DNA from: Porphyromonadaceae bacterium UBA3318
GTDB taxonomy: Bacteria; Bacteroidota; Bacteroidia; Bacteroidales; Muribaculaceae
Reading direction: 5' to 3'
NCBI GenBank assembly: GCA_002361235.1
Contig: DESI01000032.1
Location: forward strand, 1 to 37,405
Length of the DNA stretch: 37,405 nucleotides
The notes under the pieces are model-generated. The model did no database searches, was not told the DNA's origin, and was given only the letters and a program-made list of their open reading frames with translations. Below, in pieces: positions 31,503 through 37,405 of this stretch. Position 1 is the first letter of the stretch. The number at the start of each line of letters is the position of its first letter. A program made the translations under genes and the position numbers.

Positions 31503-31862
31503 GACCCCATCCCACAAAATTTGTTAACGTCAGGGCGGTGGATTTTCGAGGTAATTTAGCTCCTATTCAGTCGCTGAGCTAAAGGTTATTTGGTCTCAGA
31601 GGGAGCAGCCTCGCGGCTGTGACCGATGAGAACGGATAAATTAACCGAAAAGACACCGGTCAAAGCACAAAATGATGTAGAATTGTTAAAAAAATAAAGT
31701 CAGAATGGGACTTTCTGGAAAAATATTAGCCCAGCCTCGCAGCAGCACACCATCTTCCTCCTTTGGGCTCAGTCACATAGCCCGCTATGCTCCTGAGCCT
31801 GCAAGAAGGAATCTGGCGCACTGCTGCGACCCTGACGTTAACAAATTTTGTGGGATGGGGTC
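31503..31862 (+). mobile_element. 360-bp MITE-like element, copy B, inserted in an operon
   Basis: Bounded by perfect 33-bp terminal inverted repeats (31503-31535 and 31830-31862) beginning GACCCCATCCCAC. The flanks are TAA (31500-31502) and TAA (31863-31865), consistent with a 3-bp target duplication. Inside are a structured core (31543-31651) shared with copy A and a long imperfect foldback (31738-31828) with arms CGCAGCAG/CTGCTGCG, GCTCAG/CTGAGC and CATAGC/GCTATG. Relative to copy A it carries an extra 30 nt (31559-31588) that itself forms an AGCTC/GAGCT hairpin. No transposase frame is present, so movement would need an enzyme in trans. Confidence 0.87.
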
Positions 31863-32646
31863 TAAGACGGCGGTCGTGACCGGAGCCAGTTCCGGTATCG
31901 GACTCTGCTTCAGCAAGGAGCTGGCCGGCAGGGGTTATGACCTGGTGATGGTGTCCAACCAGCGCGAGGAACTGGAACGCGCAGCAGCCGAACTGAACGG
32001 CACGAACGGCATCAAGGCCGTACCTTTCTATTGCGACCTGACCGCGCCGGACGCCCACACGCAGATCACATCCTTTCTTGACGGAAACCACATAGACGCC
32101 GACGTGCTGATCAACAACGCCGGCATATTCAGCTTCGATACGGTTACGGACACGCCGGAACGGAAAATCAATTGTTTTCTGGACCTGCACTGCCGTGCGG
32201 TGACGATGCTGAGCCGCGAGTTCGCCGAGCGTTTCAGGAAGCGCGGCTCGGGACGGATACTGAACATGTCGTCGATGTCGTGCTGGATGCCGATGCCGGG
32301 CATAGCGATGTATTCGGCCACCAAAGCCTACATTCGCGTGTTTTCGCGCGCGCTGCATTACGAGATGCGCGACAGCGGCGTGAGCGTCACGGTGGCATGC
32401 CCCGGCGGCATAGCCACCGACCTGTTCGGGCTGCCCCCGAACCTGATGAAACTGGCCGTACGCATCCATGCCGTACAGACGCCCGAAAAATTCGTGCATA
32501 AGGCGGTAAACAAGATGCTGCGCGGCAAGAAACAATACATCAACGGATTTATCAACCGCCTCGCTATTGTGGCGGTCGGCATGACGCCGACCGGCGTCAG
32601 AATGCTAATAAAACACAAGATGCTGGACCGCGACATCAAGCGGTGA
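31855..32646 (+). CDS. Short-chain dehydrogenase/reductase, candidate hydroxysteroid dehydrogenase
   Basis: A classical SDR of 263 residues with a Rossmann fold. Cofactor loop TGASSGIG (9-16), NNAG (87-90), catalytic Ser140 (ILNMSS), Tyr153 and Lys157 (YSATK). CPGGIATDLF is the post-active-site loop. Third in the reductase operon, it could interconvert a steroid hydroxyl and ketone; this rests on context only. The ATG at 31855 lies inside the right terminal repeat of the inserted element. Removing the element restores an older start at 31495, giving MAKTAVVTG in place of the present MGSKTAVVTG. An in-frame ATG at 31705 would add 50 residues of element-derived peptide and is probably not used. 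Confidence 0.87.
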   Translation: MGSKTAVVTGASSGIGLCFSKELAGRGYDLVMVSNQREELERAAAELNGTNGIKAVPFYCDLTAPDAHTQITSFLDGNHIDADVLINNAGIFSFDTVTDTPERKINCFLDLHCRAVTMLSREFAERFRKRGSGRILNMSSMSCWMPMPGIAMYSATKAYIRVFSRALHYEMRDSGVSVTVACPGGIATDLFGLPPNLMKLAVRIHAVQTPEKFVHKAVNKMLRGKKQYINGFINRLAIVAVGMTPTGVRMLIKHKMLDRDIKR

Positions 32647-32721
32647 GAGCAGTATTAACAGCAAATGCCTCAGGGCATTGAATCAACAAATGCCCGCGTG
32701 CGTTTGTTAGACATTAAGGTT

Positions 32722-34536
32722 ATGGAAAATATTCTGGTGGAAATAATAGATCGCCAGGCCCGAAAGTATGGCGATCGCGAAGCGTATCGGTTCTGTTGGC
32801 GTAAGGACGGCGAATGGCTGTCGACGTCATGGACAGAGTTTGCGGCACAGGTCAAGGTGGCCGGCAAAGCTCTGGCGGCCCTGGGCCTGAGGGAGAAAGA
32901 CACGATTGCGATATGCTCGCCCAATACCCCGCAGATCCTTATCACGGAATTAGGTGCGTTCCGCAACCGACTGGCCTCGATTCCGATCTATGCCTCGTCG
33001 GTAACGGCTCAATATGATTTCATCGTCAACGACGGAGGCGCCCGGGTGCTGTTCGTGGGCGACAAGCACCAGTATCCCATGGCCTACGATTACTGGAAGA
33101 AGCATCCCGACCAGATACTGAAGATAGTGGTGTACAAGAACGACGGTCTGGCGCTGAAGGACGACGATACGGTCACCATATTCTGGGACGATTTCGTACG
33201 CCTGGGCATGGAGGCCGGCGAGGAAATCGAAAAGGAGGTAGCCGCCCGCATTGAACGCGGACTACCCGAGGACATGGCCACGCTGATATACACTTCGGGC
33301 ACCACCGGCGAACCCAAGGGCGTGTGCATCACCCACGCCAACTACGCATCCTGCATCGACAAGCACCTGAAACTGCTGCACTCGCTGTCGGACCGTGACC
33401 TGTCGATGGCTTTCCTGCCCATGAGCCATATCCTGGAGAAGGCATGGTGCTATTTTCTGATTTGCAAGGGATGTCCGATAGCCGTGAATTACGATCCGCG
33501 CGTGATACAGGACACGATTCACTCCGTGCATCCCAACGTGATGTGCTGTGTGCCCCGCTTCTGGGAGAAGGTATATGCCGCCGTCAAGGAGAAGATAGCC
33601 GGCATGAACGCCATCGAGCGCTGGATGGTGAACCGCGCCATCGCCGTGGGCAAGAAGCGCAACCTGAAGTACCGTCGCATGGGCAAACAGGCCCCCTGGC
33701 TGGTCGAGAAACAGTATCAGTTCTGGCACCGTCATATATTCCAGAAACTGAAGAACGCCATCGGCATACCGAATCCTAATTTCTTTCCTACGGCCGGAGC
33801 GCCGCTGTCTGACCGCATCGTGGAATTCATGCGCGCCGTGGGCATCGACATCGTGATAGGCTATGGCCTCAGCGAGACCACGGCTACGGTGACATGCTAT
33901 CCCGACGTAGGCTGGGAAATAGGCACTGTCGGCGTACCTATGCCCGGCATCAAGGTGAAGATAGACACCAACGGCGAGATACTGGTGAAAGGCGGCACCG
34001 TGACGCCCGGATATTACAACAACCCCGAAGCCAACGCGCAAGCGTTCACGCCCGACGGCTATTTCCGCACCGGCGACGCCGGACATTTCACGCCATCAGG
34101 AGCTTTGGTACTTACGGAGCGAGTGAAAGACCTGTTCAAGACATCGAACGGCAAATATATCGCTCCGCAGATGATGGAGTCGCGACTGGCCGAGAACAAA
34201 TACATCGACGAGGTGGCCGTTATAGGCGACCGGCGTAAATTCGTGACGGCCTTGGTAGTGCCCAACATATCGCAGCTGCGCAAGTGGGCGCAAGGCAAAG
34301 GTCTGGACGAAGATACAGAGCTGTTAGTGAAGAATCCCAAGGTAGTGGAATTCATCATGAGTCAGATTCAGGAATATCAGAAAGACATAGCCGATTACGA
34401 GAAGATCAAGCGCATCACCCTGCTGCCGCACCACTTCTCGATCATGAACGGCGAGGTGACCAACACCATGAAGGTTCGCCGCCCCATCGTCGCCCGCAAC
34501 TACGCCGCCCAGATCGAAGCCATGTACGCCTACTGA
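32722..34536 (+). CDS. Long-chain acyl-CoA synthetase (AMP-forming)
   Basis: Activates a carboxylic acid, typically a long-chain fatty acid, to its CoA thioester via an acyl-adenylate. The start at 32722 (MENILVEIIDRQARKYGDRE) fits the family; an in-frame ATG at 32665 adds 19 atypical residues. The 604-residue protein shows the P-loop LIYTSGTTGEPKGV, the gate motif AFLPMSHILEK, the GYGLSETTATVT adenylation motif, and YFRTGDAG with the TERVKDLFKTSNGKYIAP hinge. The C-terminal lysine lies in GEVTNTMKVRR. It is 75 nt after the SDR on the same strand and may be co-transcribed. A bile-acid substrate is conceivable from context, but fatty acids are the safer guess. Confidence 0.9.
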   Translation: MENILVEIIDRQARKYGDREAYRFCWRKDGEWLSTSWTEFAAQVKVAGKALAALGLREKDTIAICSPNTPQILITELGAFRNRLASIPIYASSVTAQYDFIVNDGGARVLFVGDKHQYPMAYDYWKKHPDQILKIVVYKNDGLALKDDDTVTIFWDDFVRLGMEAGEEIEKEVAARIERGLPEDMATLIYTSGTTGEPKGVCITHANYASCIDKHLKLLHSLSDRDLSMAFLPMSHILEKAWCYFLICKGCPIAVNYDPRVIQDTIHSVHPNVMCCVPRFWEKVYAAVKEKIAGMNAIERWMVNRAIAVGKKRNLKYRRMGKQAPWLVEKQYQFWHRHIFQKLKNAIGIPNPNFFPTAGAPLSDRIVEFMRAVGIDIVIGYGLSETTATVTCYPDVGWEIGTVGVPMPGIKVKIDTNGEILVKGGTVTPGYYNNPEANAQAFTPDGYFRTGDAGHFTPSGALVLTERVKDLFKTSNGKYIAPQMMESRLAENKYIDEVAVIGDRRKFVTALVVPNISQLRKWAQGKGLDEDTELLVKNPKVVEFIMSQIQEYQKDIADYEKIKRITLLPHHFSIMNGEVTNTMKVRRPIVARNYAAQIEAMYAY

Positions 34537-34593
34537 CCGCGCTGTCCCAAAAATCCGCAGGTTTGATATAGGGCCTGCGTGTTCAGTTCAACA

Positions 34594-37405
34594 TCAGGGA
34601 TTGTCAGAGCTGAAGAAATTGCCGCCGGAGATATCAAAGAAACGATCAAAAAATTCTTTGAGACGTTTGATGACTATTTTCTTTTTTTCAGCTCGTCGCG
34701 CACCAGCGTTATCAAACAGTCTCATAGGAGGCAGAATATCGGCTATACCTGTGCCGCTTTCACGTATTTCTCCATTGCGGAACGACTGCTTGATGAAATC
34801 AAGAGCTTTCACTCGATTGAGATTTTCTTCTTCGATGATGGTTTCGATCTCCTTGCGCTGACTCTGACGTACAAACTCACTCCACCGGTCGTGAACATCA
34901 GTGTCGGGCGTATGACTTTCGATGAACTGACGTATCAGTTCCTCCTTGTTGCGGAGGTCCGGTGAGGCCTGTATAGACTTCATTGCCTTGATGATTATTT
35001 CACGGTCATGATTGTCTTCGCCGTTTAGCTGACCGACAAGGAAGAGGATGTAGTCGATATTGATTTCAATGGACTTCATCAGTTCCATCTCAAACACGAG
35101 GTCATCGTTGATGTTGGTAAGTTCACCTCCTTTGGGTCGGTATTTTTCGTGTAATTCGTTGTAGAAACTGCGGTAGTCGAGAAAATCTCCATTAAGGTCG
35201 ATAATCTCTGTGCCCTCAAACTCATCGAATGTCAGCAGTATATTCAGGGTGCGAAGGATAGTTCCAAAGAGCTTGATAAATTCCTTTTGGGATGACTCTC
35301 CGACCAAAGGGAACCCATTTATCGGAAATTTGTCCAGAAGTTCATCAATCAGCTCTTTCCAACCGGGGAAATGCGTTTCTTTTTCATCGTAGCCGAAATA
35401 ATAGTCATCGAATGCTTTCAGTAGGATAAGTCCTCCTGCATTCTTGTTGCCGAATTGTTGGAGACATTCGTTGGTGGCTTTTTCAAGATTCCGGAAACAG
35501 ATGATGTTGCCGTGGTCTTTTATGGAGTTCAGGATGCGGTTGGTTCGGGAGTACGCCTGCAGAAGACCGTGCATACGCAGGTTTTTATCAACCCATAGAG
35601 TATTGAGCGTGGTTGCGTCAAAGCCAGTGAGGAACATATTTACCACAATGAGCAAGTCAATCTCGCGATTTTTCATGCGAAGCGACAAATCTTTGTAGTA
35701 GTTTTGGAATTTGTCGGCACTTGTGTCATAGCTCGTGCCGAACATCCTGTTATAGTCCTTGATACATTTTTCAAGGAACTCCCGGCTGCTCTCGTCAAGG
35801 CCTTCTGTATCTTCGGGCATCTCGTCCTCTATGTTCACATTGGGCGAATAGCTGTATATTGTAGCTATTTTCAGCCGTTTGTCCGGCGGCAACTGTTCCA
35901 TCTGCTTCTGTAGTTCTGTGTAATAGAGTTTCACAAATGGAATGGATGCGACGGCAAATATCGAATTGAAGCCGGTTAGCCGCGTTTTCTGTTTTTCCTC
36001 TTTCACGGCCTTGCGGTCACGGGCGGTAGCTACCTCTTTCACATTGACAAGACGGCTAAACGAATAGCTGCGTGCATCGCGGCGTGTCTTCTGCGCGAAG
36101 TGGTCAAGTATGTATTTGGTGATTAGCGAAATGCGCTTAGGGGCCATCAGCGCACGTTCACGGTCAATATTGCTGACCATTTCATCAAGCACCTCGTCTT
36201 CTTCTCGCATGGTGCGGATATAGTCCACCTTGAACGGCAGTACGTTCTCATCGCGGATAGCATCCACTATAGTATATATGTGAAGCTGGTCGCCGAAAGC
36301 ACCCTCCGTGGTGGTGAACTCCACATTGCGGATCGAACCGGAGTTTTCAGGAAATATCGGAGTGCCGGTAAAACCGAACATGTGATATTTCTTGAACTTC
36401 TTAACGATAGCCTTATGCATATCGCCGAACTGCGAGCGGTGACATTCATCGAAAATCAGCACTACATGCTGCTTATAAACCTCATGCTGAGGATTACGGG
36501 CAATAAAATTACTTAGTTTCTGTATAGTAGTAATGATGATATTGGCATTACTATCCGGTGCAAGTTGTTTAGCGAGAACTGCGGTAGAACCGTTTGAGTT
36601 GGCTGCACCTTTCTCAAACCGGTCATACTCTTTCATTGTCTGATAGTCAAGGTCTTTGCGGTCAACCACAAACAAGACCTTATCAATATCGGGCAAATGC
36701 GAGGCGAGCCGGGCGGTTTTGAATGATGTGAGTGTCTTGCCTGACCCTGTGGTATGCCATATATAGCCTCCACCTTCCCGTTTACCCCATGTTTTGGCAT
36801 TAGTACTGATTTTGATACGGCGGATGATTTCCTCAGTAGCGGCTACCTGATACGGACGCATCACAAGAAGCATATTCTCCGAGGTGAATACGCAGTAACG
36901 GGTGAGGATATTGAGGATGGTATGTTTAGAGAGAAATGTCTGCGTGAAGTCAACGAGATCAAGAATCGGCTCGTTGTCTTTTGTGGCCCAGTAGGATGTG
37001 AACTCAAATGAATTGGATGTCTGTTTCTTTCCCTTTCCTTTGCCCGGACTTTGGTTGCTTCGTGCTACTGCGTCACGGGTGGTGTTGCTGTAATACTTCG
37101 TGAGCGTTCCGTTGCTGATAATGAATATCTGGACGAATTCAAACAGTCCGCAGTCCGCCCAGAATGAATCCCTCTGATAGCGATTGATTTGGTTGAAGGC
37201 ATCTTTGATGCTGACACCACGACGCTTCAGTTCAACATGAACCAGCGGCAACCCGTTGACAAGAATGGTGACATCATATCGGTTCTCGAACGCGCCTCCC
37301 TCCGGCACATACTGATTGATTACCTGTAGTGAGTTATTATGAATATGGTCCTTATCAATCAGATAGATGTTGACTTTAGTGCCGTCAGGTCGAGTCCATG
37401 CCTTG
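34594..37405 (-). CDS. hsdR: Type I restriction enzyme R subunit (partial, continues past window)
   Basis: The motor and nuclease subunit of a type I restriction-modification system, which translocates DNA and cuts unmethylated foreign DNA. The frame is open to the window's right edge, with sensible sequence upstream of the first possible start (GTG at 37308), so the true N-terminus lies outside. The nuclease core is visible: RYDVTILVNG followed by LVHVELKRR (D and ExK) and FNQINRY. The helicase part has HTTGSGKT near 36750, FDECHRS near 36440 and FTGTPIF. The C-terminal helical region is complete and ends at 34594. Base composition is clearly AT-richer than the genes to its left, suggesting acquisition. 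HsdM and HsdS would be expected beyond 37405. Confidence 0.93.
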   Translation of the reverse strand, partial: KAWTRPDGTKVNIYLIDKDHIHNNSLQVINQYVPEGGAFENRYDVTILVNGLPLVHVELKRRGVSIKDAFNQINRYQRDSFWADCGLFEFVQIFIISNGTLTKYYSNTTRDAVARSNQSPGKGKGKKQTSNSFEFTSYWATKDNEPILDLVDFTQTFLSKHTILNILTRYCVFTSENMLLVMRPYQVAATEEIIRRIKISTNAKTWGKREGGGYIWHTTGSGKTLTSFKTARLASHLPDIDKVLFVVDRKDLDYQTMKEYDRFEKGAANSNGSTAVLAKQLAPDSNANIIITTIQKLSNFIARNPQHEVYKQHVVLIFDECHRSQFGDMHKAIVKKFKKYHMFGFTGTPIFPENSGSIRNVEFTTTEGAFGDQLHIYTIVDAIRDENVLPFKVDYIRTMREEDEVLDEMVSNIDRERALMAPKRISLITKYILDHFAQKTRRDARSYSFSRLVNVKEVATARDRKAVKEEKQKTRLTGFNSIFAVASIPFVKLYYTELQKQMEQLPPDKRLKIATIYSYSPNVNIEDEMPEDTEGLDESSREFLEKCIKDYNRMFGTSYDTSADKFQNYYKDLSLRMKNREIDLLIVVNMFLTGFDATTLNTLWVDKNLRMHGLLQAYSRTNRILNSIKDHGNIICFRNLEKATNECLQQFGNKNAGGLILLKAFDDYYFGYDEKETHFPGWKELIDELLDKFPINGFPLVGESSQKEFIKLFGTILRTLNILLTFDEFEGTEIIDLNGDFLDYRSFYNELHEKYRPKGGELTNINDDLVFEMELMKSIEINIDYILFLVGQLNGEDNHDREIIIKAMKSIQASPDLRNKEELIRQFIESHTPDTDVHDRWSEFVRQSQRKEIETIIEEENLNRVKALDFIKQSFRNGEIRESGTGIADILPPMRLFDNAGARRAEKKKIVIKRLKEFFDRFFDISGGNFFSSDNP

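Noticed and set aside
31705..31854. N-terminal extension of the SDR by 50 residues
   Set aside because: The extension is translated from the inserted repeat and its hairpin. The SDR fold starts immediately after the ATG at 31855, and the reconstructed ancestral start encodes only three different residues.
1..37405. CRISPR array
   Set aside because: No regularly spaced direct repeats and no cas genes were seen; the repeats found are REP hairpins and the 360-bp element.

Overview
The window reads as a chromosomal segment of a gut Bacteroidales bacterium, most likely Muribaculaceae-like. Supports are Bacteroidetes promoters (TTTG, a 19-20 nt gap, then TAnnTTTG), many lipoproteins with a short lipobox, a PorX/SprE pair, a DUF2723 protein, and high-GC codon use through most of the window. 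The family-level assignment is inference.

Layout. 1-246 is one end of a roughly 360-bp non-coding repeat element. 287-2703 (minus) is a three-gene operon: YqiA-like hydrolase, GH5 mannanase-like lipoprotein, cytidine deaminase. A tRNA-Arg(TCT) with its own promoter and terminator follows. 3017-4266 is a REP-associated tyrosine transposase (RAYT) between two identical 42-bp palindromic repeats. 4303-5010 is a decayed GH30 glycosidase. 5400-6272 is a lipoprotein. At 6464-14067 a MATE exporter diverges from a TolC/HlyD/ABC-2/ABC-2 exporter operon that encodes no ATPase and runs into an LpxL-like acyltransferase. 14133-18608 holds SprE/PorW-like and PorX proteins, followed by a Sel1-repeat protein. 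19918-23950 holds a glutaminyl-cyclase-like M28 lipoprotein, tyrS, a CD225 protein, a DUF2752 protein and aroK. 24088-29401 holds an alanine-dehydrogenase-like protein, a GT4 glycosyltransferase with no normal start codon, and a DUF2723 (TMEM260-like) membrane protein. 29483-34536 is the most interesting block: a close homologue of animal steroid 5-alpha-reductases, an OYE/BaiCD-like flavin reductase, a short-chain dehydrogenase and an acyl-CoA synthetase. From 34594 an AT-richer type I restriction gene (hsdR) enters from the right edge.

Two observations stand out. First, the 5-alpha-reductase, ene-reductase and SDR form a candidate steroid or bile-acid reduction operon with a near-leaderless promoter. 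Second, a 360-bp element with perfect 33-bp terminal inverted repeats has inserted between the second and third genes of that operon, apparently with a 3-bp TAA duplication. The insertion regenerates the stop codon of the upstream gene and supplies a new in-frame ATG for the SDR. A diverged copy of the same element lies at the left window edge, and its best-conserved part is a long hairpin with a GNRA loop.
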